This document shows positions 45,674 through 55,695 of a DNA stretch of 64,000 bases, one piece after another (positions within the stretch are counted from its first letter, which is position 1; every line of letters starts with the position of its first letter). The position numbers were made by a program, and so were the translations under genes. Source of the stretch: Huaxiibacter chinensis (GTDB taxonomy: Bacteria; Pseudomonadota; Gammaproteobacteria; Enterobacterales; Enterobacteriaceae); assembly GCF_022171985.1 (NCBI RefSeq), contig NZ_JAJVHF010000001.1:1054001-1118000 (forward strand). Direction: 5' to 3'. A model generated the notes under the pieces. The model worked only from the letters and a program-made list of their open reading frames with translations. It did no database searches and was not told the origin of the DNA.

Positions 45674-46939
45674 ATGACATTTCTTGAGAACAGCGTCATT
45701 CCTGTCCTGATTCGCGTAGGGGAAAATAAAATGCTGGTCGCGGTGCGTAACGGCATCGCCCTGACCTTGTCTTTTACCATTACCGGCAGCGTCTTCCTGA
45801 TCCTGGCCAATTTACCCATCCCCGGCTGGACGGAGTGGCTCGGCCCGTTTGCGGAAAAGCTCAGCGCGCCGGTGGCCGTTACGTTTGGCGCAATTGGGCT
45901 GATTTCCGCGATTGGTATCAGCTATAACCTGGCGAAGGCGTATCAGCTCAACGCAATCACCTGCTGCATCGTCACGCTGGTGGTGTTTTTACTGGCCCAG
46001 CTCAACGAAAACTATCAGCTGAATACGGATAATCTCGGCGCGGCGGGACTGTTTTCCGCCATTATTCTGGCTATTATCACCGTGCACATTGTGCGTTTTT
46101 TTATTCAACATAACGTGGTCATTACGCTCCCGGACGGCGTTCCCCCGGCCGTCGCCCAGTCGTTTGCCAGCCTGATCCCTGCGGCCGTCGCCATTACGCT
46201 TATCTGGTTCGTCAGGGTGATTCTTAACTTTGATATCAACCATTTCTTTACGCTGCTCTTCAGCCCACTGGTGACCGGCTTAGGCTCCCTGCCCGGCATG
46301 CTGGTCCTTATCTTTTTGATCTCGCTGCTCTGGTGCTGCGGCATTCATGGCGATAACGTGCTCTCGGGTATCACCAGCCCTATTTTTCTTAAGTACATCG
46401 CGGAAAACACCCAGGCCTGGTTACACCACCAGCCTGTTCCCCATATCACCGCAGATGGCTTTTACATTGTGTTTATGTGCCTGGGTGGCACGGGCGCCAC
46501 AATGGGCCTGGTCATGGCGATGTTGCGCTCGCGCAGTAAGCTGTATAAATCGGTCGGCAAGCTCTCTCTGCCCTCGGCTCTTTTTTGTATTAACGAGCCG
46601 GTGATATTTGGCTGTCCCATCGTCTTTAACCCGCTGCTGATGATCCCCTTCACCCTGACGCCGATGATCCTGTGTACCGCCACCTACACCCTGATGTATT
46701 TCGATATTATCGGGCGTCCGGTTTTACAAATTCCCTGGACGATGCCGCCCATTTTCGCCGCCTGGTTTGTCACCGGTGGCAATATCCCCGCCGTGCTGTG
46801 GTCCGTTTGTACCCTGGTGATATCAGCCCTCGTCTGGCTGCCCTTTTTCAAACTCGCTGAACGTCGTCAACTGCAAACAGAAGCAGCCGAAGAGAGGCAG
46901 CACGACGACGCGGAATCGCTTTCCCGATCTACCCTGTAA
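45674..46939 (+). CDS. PTS EIIC permease, lactose/cellobiose/chitobiose family
   Basis: 421 residues, a multi-pass EIIC of the ChbC/CelB type. Typical features are GENKMLVAVRNGIALTL near the N-terminus, the WCCGIHGDNVLSGI segment near residue 230 and the INEPVIFGCPIVFNP motif near 315 that carries the conserved substrate-binding glutamate. The start is ambiguous: ATG at 45674, or GTG at 45671 which is better spaced from GGAG. It heads an operon with a GH4 6-phospho-beta-glucosidase and a NagB-like enzyme. No EIIA or EIIB gene is present here, so it must borrow them from elsewhere, for example a chb operon. Confidence 0.85.
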   Translation: MTFLENSVIPVLIRVGENKMLVAVRNGIALTLSFTITGSVFLILANLPIPGWTEWLGPFAEKLSAPVAVTFGAIGLISAIGISYNLAKAYQLNAITCCIVTLVVFLLAQLNENYQLNTDNLGAAGLFSAIILAIITVHIVRFFIQHNVVITLPDGVPPAVAQSFASLIPAAVAITLIWFVRVILNFDINHFFTLLFSPLVTGLGSLPGMLVLIFLISLLWCCGIHGDNVLSGITSPIFLKYIAENTQAWLHHQPVPHITADGFYIVFMCLGGTGATMGLVMAMLRSRSKLYKSVGKLSLPSALFCINEPVIFGCPIVFNPLLMIPFTLTPMILCTATYTLMYFDIIGRPVLQIPWTMPPIFAAWFVTGGNIPAVLWSVCTLVISALVWLPFFKLAERRQLQTEAAEERQHDDAESLSRSTL

Positions 46940-46947
46940 AAGGATCC

Positions 46948-48264
46948 ATGATGAAAAAGCTCAAAATTGTCACGATTGGCGGGGGATCAAGTTACACCCC
47001 GGAACTGATTGACGGATTTATCAAGCGTTACGCTGAACTTCCTGTTACCGATTACTACCTGCTGGACATTGAAGAAGGTCGTGAGAAGCTGGAGATTGTC
47101 GGCAAGCTCGCCCAGCGTATGGTGGCCGAGGCGGGCCTTCCCATGAAAATCCACCTGACGCTCGACAGAAAAGCGGCGCTGAAAGACGCGGATTTCGTCA
47201 CCACGCAGCTGCGCGTAGGCTTTCTCGACGCGCGGATCCAGGATGAAAAAATCCCGCTGAAATATGGCGTGCTGGGGCAAGAAACCACCGGCCCCGGCGG
47301 ATTTATGAAAGCCCAGCGAACCATTCCTGTGCTGCTGGATATTTGCCGTGATATGGAAAAATGGTGTCCTGACGCCTGGCTGATCAATTTCACCAACCCG
47401 GCGGGAATTGTGACCGAGGCAATTACGCGGCACAGTGCGATAAAAACCATCGGGATTTGCAGCGGTGCCAACAGCATGATGATGGATATCGCGAAAGCCT
47501 ACGCCTGCAGCAAGTCAGAGGTATACGCCCGGATTATTGGTCTTAACCATCTGATCTTCGCCGATAAGATTTACGTTAAAGGCGAGGAGATGACCGACGA
47601 TTTTATCGACAAGCTGGCCCACGGCAGCGCGGACAACACCCTGAAAAATATCCCTGACATTGGCTTCTCTTCCCGCTTTGCCCGCGCGCTACATATGTAC
47701 CCCATCTCCTATCTCAAGTATTACTTCCTCACCCGGGAAATGACCGACGCCGCCCTTCAGGACAGTCAGCACAAAGGAACCCGCGGGGAGCAAACCCGTG
47801 AAATAGAAAAAAGACTGTTCGCCATGTACCAGGATCCGGCGTTGAAGCATAAGCCGAAAGAGCTGGAGCAGCGCGGCGGCGCCTGGTATTCCGACACCGC
47901 CTGCTCGATCATCAGCTCTGTTTATAACGATAAAAAAGAGATCCACGTTGTGAACACGGTCAACAATGGCACCACGCCGGATCTGCCCGATCGCGTGACG
48001 CTGGAAACCAATGCCATGATCGACAGACACGGCGCGCATCCTCTGGCCTACGGTCGTCTGCCGGTCAAAATTCGCGGGCTGATCCAAAGCGTAAAAGCCT
48101 ATGAAGAGCTGACGGTGGAGGCGGCGGTCACCGGGGATTACGATACCGCGCTGATGGCGCTCAGCATCAACCCGATTGTGCCGTCAGCAGCCGTGGCCGA
48201 ACAAATCCTCAACGACTATCTGGATGCCAATCATCTCTACTTACCTCAGTATGCCAAACGCTAA
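46948..48264 (+). CDS. GH4 6-phospho-beta-glucosidase (ChbF/CelF type)
   Basis: 438 residues of NAD+- and metal-dependent glycoside hydrolase family 4. The Rossmann loop is IVTIGGGSSYTPEL at the N-terminus; the metal ligands are Cys171 (GICSGAN) and His201 (GLNHL). Other hallmarks are FTNPAGI near 148 and GQETTGPGGF near 110. It should cleave the phosphorylated disaccharide delivered by the EIIC. Start ATG at 46948 follows AAAGGATCC, 8 bp after the EIIC gene. It is close to ChbF, but the absence of chbB, chbA, chbR and chbG means the name chbF is not warranted. Confidence 0.88.
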   Translation: MMKKLKIVTIGGGSSYTPELIDGFIKRYAELPVTDYYLLDIEEGREKLEIVGKLAQRMVAEAGLPMKIHLTLDRKAALKDADFVTTQLRVGFLDARIQDEKIPLKYGVLGQETTGPGGFMKAQRTIPVLLDICRDMEKWCPDAWLINFTNPAGIVTEAITRHSAIKTIGICSGANSMMMDIAKAYACSKSEVYARIIGLNHLIFADKIYVKGEEMTDDFIDKLAHGSADNTLKNIPDIGFSSRFARALHMYPISYLKYYFLTREMTDAALQDSQHKGTRGEQTREIEKRLFAMYQDPALKHKPKELEQRGGAWYSDTACSIISSVYNDKKEIHVVNTVNNGTTPDLPDRVTLETNAMIDRHGAHPLAYGRLPVKIRGLIQSVKAYEELTVEAAVTGDYDTALMALSINPIVPSAAVAEQILNDYLDANHLYLPQYAKR

Positions 48265-48273
48265 GGAGCTGCA

Positions 48274-48996
48274 ATGAACGTGGAAATTGTCGACGATTAT
48301 CAGGCGCTAAGCGCGACCGTTGCGCAGCGCATTATTAAAACCGTGAAGGAAAAGCCGGACGCGCTGATTTGCATAGCCGGGGGTGATACGCCGCTGGGGG
48401 TGTTCAGCGCGCTGGTGGACGCCAGCCGCAAAGGTGATGTCGATTTAACGCAGGCCGCATTTGTTGGCCTGGACGAATGGCTGGGGCTGAGCAAAGCCGA
48501 TAAAGGCAGCTGCCGTGAAATGGTCTGGGGACACTTTTTCGATCATTTGACGCTGCGCGAAGAACAGATATGTTTTTTTGACGGCAGAACGGCGGCCCCC
48601 GCCGAAGAGTGTCGGCGCGTCGACCGTTTTATTTCCGATCGCGGCGGTATCAGCCTGGTCGTACTCGGGATCGGCATGAACGGTCATATCGGCTTTAACG
48701 AGCCTGGCGCGGCCACGGACACCTATTGCCATATCGTGGATCTGGATGCGGTCACCCAGTCCGTTTCGGCGAAATATTTCGATCAACCGCGTCAGGTGAA
48801 GCAGGGCATTACGCTTGGGATGAAAACGATCCTTGAGGCAAACTCGGTCATTCTGATGGCAAGCGGTGAGAAGAAAGCGGCTATTGTGGCGCAAACCGTT
48901 CGCGAGCCGGCAACGCCCGCCATCCCTGCCACCCTGCTTAAGTCGCACCCCCGTTTGCAGGTGGTGGTGGATAAACCGGCGGCATCGCGTCTTTAA
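48274..48996 (+). CDS. Glucosamine-6-phosphate deaminase-like (NagB family)
   Basis: 240 residues of the glucosamine-6-phosphate isomerase/6-phosphogluconolactonase superfamily. The catalytic pattern GLDEW (Asp67) and GIGMNGHIGFNEPG (Asn136, His138, Glu143) is visible; E. coli NagB has Asp141 where this protein has Asn136. At 240 residues it lacks the C-terminal allosteric region of E. coli NagB (266). It follows the GH4 gene by 9 bp. It suggests that the disaccharide taken up contains glucosamine, converted to fructose 6-phosphate and ammonia. Weak alternative: an isomerase for another amino or keto sugar phosphate. Confidence 0.75.
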   Translation: MNVEIVDDYQALSATVAQRIIKTVKEKPDALICIAGGDTPLGVFSALVDASRKGDVDLTQAAFVGLDEWLGLSKADKGSCREMVWGHFFDHLTLREEQICFFDGRTAAPAEECRRVDRFISDRGGISLVVLGIGMNGHIGFNEPGAATDTYCHIVDLDAVTQSVSAKYFDQPRQVKQGITLGMKTILEANSVILMASGEKKAAIVAQTVREPATPAIPATLLKSHPRLQVVVDKPAASRL

Positions 48997-49004
48997 GGCA
49001 TCAC

Positions 49005-49024
49005 ACAGGCGCAGGCGCGCCTGT
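49005..49024. terminator. Hairpin between the nagB-like gene and gntR-type gene
   Basis: ACAGGCGC / GCGCCTGT, an 8-bp perfect stem with an AGGC loop between convergent genes; its right end touches the stop of the regulator. U tracts are poor in both directions, so termination would be partial. Confidence 0.5.
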
Positions 49025-49758
49025 TATCTTTCAATGCGCATATTCTTCACACGAAAAATATCGGCGCGATTATAGCTTGTAGAGTAGTTAAACACGCGCT
49101 TGTCATCGAGACGGGTCACTTCGGTAATTTTAAGCATTGCCTGGCCGGGGACAATATCGAGCAGCGATGCCATCTCATCGTCAAACAGCGCGGCTTCAAT
49201 CAGCGAGTCTGCATCGTTTATTTTTCTGCCGGTGGTGGTTTCGATGTATTCGTACAGCGATCCCTGCTCCAGCACCCGTGGCGGAATATCCGGAATCACC
49301 TGCAGCGGGATATTGCTGTCTTCGACCAGCACAGGCTGACCGTCCAGCAGGCGGACGCGGCGGATAAAATAGACCTCGTCGCCAGGCTTTATCTCAAGAT
49401 GTCGGGCAAGCGTAGCATCGGCCTGAAGGGTCGTCAGGGTGATTAAGCGGCTGGAGACCTTGACCCGCCCCTGAAACTCGCGGGAAAAGCCGAGGATACT
49501 GTCGCTCTTTTCATTATTGAGAATATAGATATTACTGGCCGTATTCTTGAGCACAAACATGCCCTTACCGTGAATACGCTCGATGTACCCTTCCTGCACC
49601 AGGTTAGCCATCGCTTTTTGCACCGTTACGCGGGTCACCTGATACAGGCTCGCCAGTTCGCGTTCGGAAGGAATGCTCTCCCCTTTTTGGTACTTTTGCT
49701 CGAGAATATCGTGTTTAATTTTCTCTTTAATTTCCCAATACTTGTGCCTGATTTGCAT
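49024..49758 (-). CDS. GntR-family regulator with UTRA domain
   Basis: 244 residues. The N-terminal winged helix of the GntR type (ESIPSERELASLYQVTRVTVQKAMANLVQEGYIERIHGKG) is followed by a UTRA effector domain (about 85-235) with the pattern VYFIRRVRLLDGQPVLVEDSNIP. HutC/UTRA regulators of this kind bind sugar phosphates such as GlcN-6-P. It converges on the PTS operon, whose promoter has a matching palindrome. It most likely represses that operon. Confidence 0.88.
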   Translation of the reverse strand: MQIRHKYWEIKEKIKHDILEQKYQKGESIPSERELASLYQVTRVTVQKAMANLVQEGYIERIHGKGMFVLKNTASNIYILNNEKSDSILGFSREFQGRVKVSSRLITLTTLQADATLARHLEIKPGDEVYFIRRVRLLDGQPVLVEDSNIPLQVIPDIPPRVLEQGSLYEYIETTTGRKINDADSLIEAALFDDEMASLLDIVPGQAMLKITEVTRLDDKRVFNYSTSYNRADIFRVKNMRIER

Positions 49759-49816
49759 CCTGTCCTCGCGCTCCGGGCTGGTGTCGATACTTTACCACTT
49801 CTCTTAAATTTGAAAA

Positions 49817-49848
49817 TAAAAAAGCCGGGTGGCTACGCCGACCCGGCT
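49817..49848 (-). terminator. Intrinsic terminator of thiI
   Basis: On the minus strand AGCCGGGT / ACCCGGCT (8-bp stem, 10-nt loop that may extend) is followed by six Ts. It lies about 20 bp after the thiI stop. Confidence 0.88.
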
Positions 49849-49866
49849 CTGATACCGCTCGCTTAA

Positions 49867-51315
49867 CTAGGGGCGATACACTTTCACGTTGGTGAAGCCC
49901 TGCTCGCGTAAATAGAGCGCCTGCAGACGGCTCATTACGCCGCGTTCACACCACAGCAGCCAGGTTTTACTCTGATCGAGATCGCCAAATTTGGTGCTCA
50001 GCTTGTAGAACGGCAATGAAATAACCTCGACGCCGTCTACATTCAGAGGGTTTGCTTCCTGTTCGTCGACAGAACGAATATCGAGAATGGCATCGTTGGC
50101 GCCAAAACCGTTCACCGTCTCGACTTCAACCACCTCTTCAGCGGTCTGCTGAGCGATTTCACGGATATCGACGTTGTTGGCTTCCGCCACCACTTTATCC
50201 AGAATCGCGAAATCAAAGTTTTGCTCTTCCGCTTCGATCTTCGCCTTCACCGCTTTTACGGTTGGGCTTTTCGAGATCACACCGCAGTATTCCGGCATGG
50301 TACGGGCAAAATCTTCGGTGCCGATTGCCCGCGCGATATCGATGATGTGCTCTTTATCGTGGGAAATCAGCGGACGCAGAATCAGCGTGTCCGATACGTT
50401 GTCGATAAGACGCAGGTTGGTCAGCGTCTGGCTGGAGACCTGCCCCAGCGCTTCACCGGTGACCAGCGCCTGAACGCCGTAGCGTTCAGCAACCTGAGAG
50501 GCCGCACGCACCATCATACGTTTTAACACCACGCCCATCTGACCGTCGTCGACTTTCTCAAGAATTTCGCCCACGACAGGCTCAAAGTTGATGGCCACGA
50601 AGCGGACGCGGTGGGAGCTGCCAAAACGTTTCCACAGATAATGCGCCACCTGACGAACGCCAATCTCATGCGCGGCGCCGCCCAGGTTAAAGAAGCAGTA
50701 GTGTACACGGCAGCCGCGACGCATCAGCATATAGCTGGACACGCCAGAGTCGAAACCGCCCGAGATGAGCGACAAGACATCTTCCTGGGTCCCAATCGGA
50801 TAACCGCCGATACCTTCGTAGCGGCCTTTCACCAGCAGTAATCGATCGTTTTCGATCTCAAGATTAACGGTGACATCCGGGCGCGTCAGCTTAACGTGCG
50901 CTGACGCAATGTGCTGATTGAAACCGCCGCCGATGTAGCGTTCGGCTTCAATAGAGGTGAACTCATGCTTGCCGCGACGCTTAACGCGAACGCAGAACGA
51001 TTTCCCTTCAACTTCCGGGCGGAACTGTTCCAGCGCTTTTTCGAAAATATCGTGAAGCGAGGTAAATGGCACATCTTCGACATCGAGAATATGATGGATC
51101 CCAGGAATACGCGTGAGCGCATCGCGGATATCCAGACGCTGGCTTTCGTCTTTAGCACGGACCTCGATGTGATCCCAGTGGCGAACAATGGCGAGCGTTT
51201 CTTCGTATTCTTTTAATACGTTACGAATGTTTCCGGTCAATATTTTAATAAAGCGCAACCGCACAGATTGGCTTTTGATGGTGATTTCCGGGAACAATTT
51301 AATGATAAACTTCAT
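49867..51315 (-). CDS. thiI: tRNA 4-thiouridine / thiazole sulfurtransferase ThiI
   Basis: 482 residues, as in E. coli. Domain order is an N-terminal ferredoxin-like and THUMP RNA-binding region (about 1-165), an ATP-pyrophosphatase domain with [10 protein letters not shown] near 185, and a C-terminal rhodanese domain with the persulfide-carrying Cys456 in LLWCERGV. A second redox cysteine is in PEYCGV near 344. It makes s4U8 in tRNA and supplies sulfur for the thiamin thiazole. It is divergent from xseB-ispA-dxs. Confidence 0.97.
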   Translation of the reverse strand: MKFIIKLFPEITIKSQSVRLRFIKILTGNIRNVLKEYEETLAIVRHWDHIEVRAKDESQRLDIRDALTRIPGIHHILDVEDVPFTSLHDIFEKALEQFRPEVEGKSFCVRVKRRGKHEFTSIEAERYIGGGFNQHIASAHVKLTRPDVTVNLEIENDRLLLVKGRYEGIGGYPIGTQEDVLSLISGGFDSGVSSYMLMRRGCRVHYCFFNLGGAAHEIGVRQVAHYLWKRFGSSHRVRFVAINFEPVVGEILEKVDDGQMGVVLKRMMVRAASQVAERYGVQALVTGEALGQVSSQTLTNLRLIDNVSDTLILRPLISHDKEHIIDIARAIGTEDFARTMPEYCGVISKSPTVKAVKAKIEAEEQNFDFAILDKVVAEANNVDIREIAQQTAEEVVEVETVNGFGANDAILDIRSVDEQEANPLNVDGVEVISLPFYKLSTKFGDLDQSKTWLLWCERGVMSRLQALYLREQGFTNVKVYRP

Positions 51316-51510
51316 GGCGGCAATATTTCTTTGGCAAGCCCGTTAAGGCTTGTAATGGAAGAGTACAGCAGCCTGCATATCCACCAGGCTGCATCCAGGC
51401 GCGGAAGTATACCACCATCGTGGCGCTCCTGTGCACATTGCGCGTTATTTGCTAATTGTCCCGAGTCCGTTACCATATCCGGGCTGAATATATGAGAGTC
51501 GACATTCACT

Positions 51511-51753
51511 ATGCCAAAGAAAAATGATGCACCGGCCAGCTTCGAAACTGCGCTGAGTGAACTGGAGAACATTGTGACGCGCCTCGAAAGTGGCGATCTG
51601 CCACTGGAAGATGCGCTCAACGAATTCGAACGCGGCGTGCAGCTTGCGCGGCAGGGTCAGGTAAAACTGCAACAGGCTGAACAACGCGTGCAGATCCTGC
51701 TCTCCGATAGCGAAACCGCAGCCACTACGCCCTTCACGCCGGACGCCGAGTAA
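51511..51753 (+). CDS. xseB: Exodeoxyribonuclease VII small subunit
   Basis: 80 residues, the E. coli length ([36 protein letters not shown]...). It is a two-helix protein that decorates the XseA catalytic subunit of ExoVII, a single-strand DNA exonuclease. It is first in the conserved xseB-ispA-dxs-yajO run and is separated from ispA by a single base. Confidence 0.96.
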   Translation: MPKKNDAPASFETALSELENIVTRLESGDLPLEDALNEFERGVQLARQGQVKLQQAEQRVQILLSDSETAATTPFTPDAE

Positions 51754-51754
51754 C

Positions 51755-52654
51755 ATGGACTTTACCCACGCGCTTCAGGCGCGCGTTGAACGCGCCAACG
51801 AGGCATTGCGCCGTTTTATTGAACCGCAGCCTTTTCAGAACACTCCACTGGTTGAAGCGATGCATTATGGCGCACTCTTAGGTGGAAAGCGTCTGCGGCC
51901 GTTTCTGGTCTATGCCACGGGTAATATGTTTGGCATCAGTGACACCACGCTGGACGCGCCGGCAGCGGCCGTGGAGTGTATCCACGCCTACTCGTTGATC
52001 CATGATGATTTACCGGCGATGGACGATGACGATCTGCGTCGCGGACAGCCGACCTGTCACATCAAGTTTGGCGAAGCCAATGCCATTCTGGCGGGCGACG
52101 CATTGCAGACGCTGGCGTTCTCCATCTTAAGCGATGCGCCAATGACTGAGGTGGCCGACCGCGATCGTCTGGCAATGGTCTCCGAGCTGGCAATGGCCAG
52201 TGGCGTTGCCGGTATGTGCGGGGGCCAGGCGCTGGATCTGGAGGCCGAAGGCCGTCAGGTTAATCTGGAACAGCTGGAACGGATCCACCGGCATAAAACC
52301 GGTGCCTTAATCCGTGCCGCCGTCCGTCTGGGCGCGCTGAGCGCGGGCGAGCGCGGGCGCAATGCGCTGCCGATCCTTGACAGATATGCCGACAGTATTG
52401 GTCTGGCATTCCAGGTTCAGGATGACATTCTGGATGTGGTGGGCGATACTGCAACATTGGGAAAACGTCAGGGTGCGGATCAGCAGCTTGGCAAAAGTAC
52501 CTACCCCGCACTGCTGGGCCTTGAGCAAGCCCAACGTAAAGCCCGGGATCTGATTGATGATGCCCGCCAGTCACTAAATCAGCTGGCGGCGCACTCACTG
52601 GATACCTCGGCACTGGAAGCGCTAGCGGACTATATAATCCAGCGTGATAAATAA
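51755..52654 (+). CDS. ispA: Farnesyl diphosphate synthase IspA
   Basis: 299 residues, the E. coli length. It condenses IPP with DMAPP and then GPP to make FPP, precursor of quinones and undecaprenyl phosphate. The first Asp-rich motif is [15 protein letters not shown] near residue 84 and the second is [12 protein letters not shown] near 224. It starts one base after the xseB stop, so translation is probably coupled, and dxs follows 23 bp later. Confidence 0.97.
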   Translation: MDFTHALQARVERANEALRRFIEPQPFQNTPLVEAMHYGALLGGKRLRPFLVYATGNMFGISDTTLDAPAAAVECIHAYSLIHDDLPAMDDDDLRRGQPTCHIKFGEANAILAGDALQTLAFSILSDAPMTEVADRDRLAMVSELAMASGVAGMCGGQALDLEAEGRQVNLEQLERIHRHKTGALIRAAVRLGALSAGERGRNALPILDRYADSIGLAFQVQDDILDVVGDTATLGKRQGADQQLGKSTYPALLGLEQAQRKARDLIDDARQSLNQLAAHSLDTSALEALADYIIQRDK

Positions 52655-52677
52655 CACACTATCTCGATGAGCCTTTG

Positions 52678-54540
52678 ATGAGTTTTGATATTGCCAAATA
52701 CCCGACGCTGGCGTTGGTCGACTCCACCCAGGAGTTACGTCTGTTGCCAAAAGAGAGCCTGCCGAAGCTGTGCGACGAACTGCGTCGTTATCTGCTCGAC
52801 AGCGTGAGCCGATCCAGCGGACATTTCGCCTCCGGGCTTGGCACGGTTGAGCTGACGGTTGCGCTGCACTACGTCTATAACACTCCATTCGATCAGCTGA
52901 TCTGGGATGTCGGGCATCAGGCATATCCACACAAAATTCTTACGGGCCGTCGGGATAAAATTGGCACCATTCGCCAGAAAGGGGGCCTGCACCCGTTCCC
53001 GTGGCGCGGTGAAAGTGAATACGACGTCTTAAGCGTCGGCCACTCCTCTACCTCTATCTCTGCCGGAATCGGCATTGCCGTGGCGGCTGAAAAAGAGAAC
53101 AAACAGCGCCGTACCGTTTGTGTCATTGGCGATGGCGCCATCACCGCCGGCATGGCGTTTGAGGCCATGAACCACGCGGGTGATATTAAGCCGGATATGC
53201 TGGTGGTCCTTAACGACAATGAAATGTCGATCTCCGAAAACGTTGGTGCGCTCAATAACCATCTGGCACAGCTGCTTTCCGGCAAGCTCTACTCTACCCT
53301 GCGTGAAGGTGGCAAAAAGGTCTTCTCCGGCGTGCCGCCGATTAAAGAGTTGCTCAAACGCACCGAAGAACATATCAAAGGCATGGTCGTTCCGGGCACG
53401 TTATTCGAAGAGCTGGGCTTTAACTATATCGGCCCGGTAGACGGACACGATGTACTGGGGCTGGTCACCACGCTGAAGAATATGCGCGATCTGAAAGGTC
53501 CGCAGTTCCTGCACATCATGACCAAAAAAGGGCGCGGCTACGAGCCAGCGGAAAAAGATCCTATTACTTTCCACGCCGTGCCCAAATTTGACCCCACCAG
53601 CGGTTGTCTGCCAAAAAGCAGCGGCGGCATGCCGAGCTATTCCAAAATCTTTGGTGACTGGCTGTGTGAAACGGCGGCCAAAGACAGCAAGCTGATGGCG
53701 GTAACGCCTGCGATGCGCGAAGGCTCGGGCATGGTTGAGTTTTCAAAAAAATATCCCGACCAGTATTTCGACGTGGCGATTGCCGAACAGCACGCGGTGA
53801 CGTTCGCGGCGGGTCTGGCGATTGGCGGCTATAAGCCCATCGTTGCTATCTACTCCACCTTCCTGCAACGCGCCTACGATCAGGTGATCCATGACGTCGC
53901 GATTCAGAAACTGCCGGTGCTGTTTGCCATCGACCGCGCCGGTATTGTGGGCGCTGACGGCCAGACGCATCAGGGAGCGTTCGATATCTCCTTCCTGCGC
54001 TGTGTGCCAGGCATGGTGATCATGACGCCAAGTGATGAAAACGAGTGTCGCCAGATGTTGTATACCGGCTATCACTATCAGGATGGCCCAAGCGCCGTAC
54101 GTTATCCGCGTGGGAATGCGGTGGGCGTGGAACTGACGCCTCTGGAAAAACTGCCGTTAGGTAAAGGCGTGGTGAAACGTGAAGGTGAAAAGCTGGCGAT
54201 CCTGAACTTTGGCACCCTGATGCCAGAGGCGGCGAAAGTCGCGGAATCGCTCAACGCAACGCTGGTAGACATGCGTTTCGTGAAACCGCTGGATGAAACC
54301 CTGATTCTGGATCTGGCCGCGCGTCACGATGCGCTGATCACCCTGGAAGAAAACGCCATTATGGGCGGGGCTGGCAGCGGCGTGAACGAAGTGCTGATGG
54401 CGCATCGTCAGGTCGTTCCTGTGTTAAACCTGGGTCTGCCGGATTACTTTATTCCGCAAGGAACCCAGGACGAAGCCCGCGCGGATATTGGTCTTGACGC
54501 GGCTGGCATTGAAGCCAAAATCCACAGCTGGCTGGCCTAA
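52678..54540 (+). CDS. dxs: 1-Deoxy-D-xylulose-5-phosphate synthase Dxs
   Basis: 620 residues, the E. coli length. It is the thiamin-diphosphate enzyme that condenses pyruvate and glyceraldehyde 3-phosphate, the first step of the MEP isoprenoid route and of thiamin and pyridoxal synthesis. The ThDP motif [16 protein letters not shown] to NDNEMSI is present near 153-180, and the catalytic Glu lies in the [11 protein letters not shown] segment near 370. The ATG at 52678 was chosen over a TTG one codon upstream. Confidence 0.98.
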   Translation: MSFDIAKYPTLALVDSTQELRLLPKESLPKLCDELRRYLLDSVSRSSGHFASGLGTVELTVALHYVYNTPFDQLIWDVGHQAYPHKILTGRRDKIGTIRQKGGLHPFPWRGESEYDVLSVGHSSTSISAGIGIAVAAEKENKQRRTVCVIGDGAITAGMAFEAMNHAGDIKPDMLVVLNDNEMSISENVGALNNHLAQLLSGKLYSTLREGGKKVFSGVPPIKELLKRTEEHIKGMVVPGTLFEELGFNYIGPVDGHDVLGLVTTLKNMRDLKGPQFLHIMTKKGRGYEPAEKDPITFHAVPKFDPTSGCLPKSSGGMPSYSKIFGDWLCETAAKDSKLMAVTPAMREGSGMVEFSKKYPDQYFDVAIAEQHAVTFAAGLAIGGYKPIVAIYSTFLQRAYDQVIHDVAIQKLPVLFAIDRAGIVGADGQTHQGAFDISFLRCVPGMVIMTPSDENECRQMLYTGYHYQDGPSAVRYPRGNAVGVELTPLEKLPLGKGVVKREGEKLAILNFGTLMPEAAKVAESLNATLVDMRFVKPLDETLILDLAARHDALITLEENAIMGGAGSGVNEVLMAHRQVVPVLNLGLPDYFIPQGTQDEARADIGLDAAGIEAKIHSWLA

Positions 54541-54605
54541 TCCCTCCCCTTTCCGCTCCTGCTATGCTTAAAGGACGATTTTAAGCAATCAGCAGGAGTG
54601 GAAGC

Positions 54606-55580
54606 ATGCAATACAACACATTAGGAAAAACGGATCTTAAGGTTTCCCGTCTTTGTCTGGGCTGTATGACATTTGGCGAACCCGATCGGGGTAATCACGC
54701 CTGGACACTACCCGAAGAGAGCAGCCGCCTCATCATCAAGCATGCTATTGATGGCGGAATTAACTTTTTTGATACGGCTAATAGCTACTCTGATGGCAGC
54801 AGCGAAGAGATTGTGGGACGCGCCCTGCGCGACTTTGCTCGCCGCGACGAGGTCGTGGTCGCCACAAAGGTCTATTACCCGTCCGGGGATCTTACCGAAG
54901 GTCTTTCCCGCGCACAGATTCTGAAATCCATTGATGCCAGTCTTTCGCGCCTGAATATGGATTACGTTGACCTCCTGCAAATCCACCGCTGGGATTACAA
55001 CACGCCGATTGAAGAGACGCTGGAAGCGCTAAACGACGTGGTGAAAGCCGGCAAGGCGCGCTATATCGGCGCATCGTCAATGCACGCGACGCAGTTTGCC
55101 GACGCGCTGGAATTACAAAAGAAAGAGGGCTGGGCACGCTTTGTGACCATGCAGGATCACTATAACCTGATTTATCGCGAAGAAGAGCGCGAGATGCTGC
55201 CGCTGTGCTACCAGGAAGGCGTTGCGGTGATCCCCTGGAGCCCGCTGGCACGGGGTCGCCTGACCCGCCCGTGGGGGGAGACCACGGCGCGCCTGGTGTC
55301 GGACGAGGTAGGTAAAAAACTCTATGACGAGACGCAAGAGAGTGACGCCCGAATCGCCGAGCGTCTGGCAGCCATTGCGGAAGATATTGGCGCAACACGA
55401 GCGCAGGTAGCGCTCGCCTGGCTGCTCAGCAAGCGCGGTGTGGCAGCGCCCATTATTGGCACATCGCGGGAAGAGCAGCTGGATGAACTGTTGAATGCGG
55501 TGGATTTAACGCTAACGCCGGACCAGATTGCCGAGCTGGAGACGCCTTATCAGGCTCATCCAGTGGTGGGGTTTAAATAA
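54606..55580 (+). CDS. yajO: Aldo-keto reductase YajO
   Basis: 324 residues, the E. coli length. It is a TIM-barrel NADPH-dependent aldo-keto reductase with the tetrad visible as Asp and Tyr in FFDTANSYSDG, Lys in VVVATKVY and His in LLQIHRWD. In E. coli it has been connected to formation of 1-deoxyxylulose 5-phosphate from ribulose 5-phosphate in some strains and to thiamin synthesis. It closes the xseB-ispA-dxs cluster, 65 bp after dxs. Confidence 0.93.
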   Translation: MQYNTLGKTDLKVSRLCLGCMTFGEPDRGNHAWTLPEESSRLIIKHAIDGGINFFDTANSYSDGSSEEIVGRALRDFARRDEVVVATKVYYPSGDLTEGLSRAQILKSIDASLSRLNMDYVDLLQIHRWDYNTPIEETLEALNDVVKAGKARYIGASSMHATQFADALELQKKEGWARFVTMQDHYNLIYREEEREMLPLCYQEGVAVIPWSPLARGRLTRPWGETTARLVSDEVGKKLYDETQESDARIAERLAAIAEDIGATRAQVALAWLLSKRGVAAPIIGTSREEQLDELLNAVDLTLTPDQIAELETPYQAHPVVGFK

Positions 55581-55594
55581 TGGTGCGGTCTGGT

Positions 55595-55635
55595 GCCCTC
55601 ACCCTAACCCTCTCCCACGGGGAGAGGGGACTGGG
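55595..55635. repeat. Dispersed extragenic hairpin repeat, copy 1
   Basis: GCCCTCACCCTAACCCTCTCCC followed by CAC-GGGGAGAGGGG and ACTGGGG forms a hairpin with arms CCCTCTCCC / GGGGAGAGGG. The same unit recurs at 61170-61203. A degenerate second unit (TCTCCCACAAGGAGACGGGACTGGGC) follows at 55645-55670. It lies between the convergent yajO and thiL and may serve as their terminator. Confidence 0.85.
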
Positions 55636-55695
55636 GCGGTGCGGTCTCCCACAAGGAGACGGGACTGGGCAAGCTGAAATACCCGCCCAGGTCGG

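Noticed and set aside
46948..48264. Naming the GH4 gene chbF
   Set aside because: The operon lacks chbB, chbA, chbR and chbG, so it is a paralogue or another system, and the family call is safer.
49005..49024. Possible strong bidirectional terminator
   Set aside because: The stem is good but neither side has a U run, so it was kept only as a weak hairpin.
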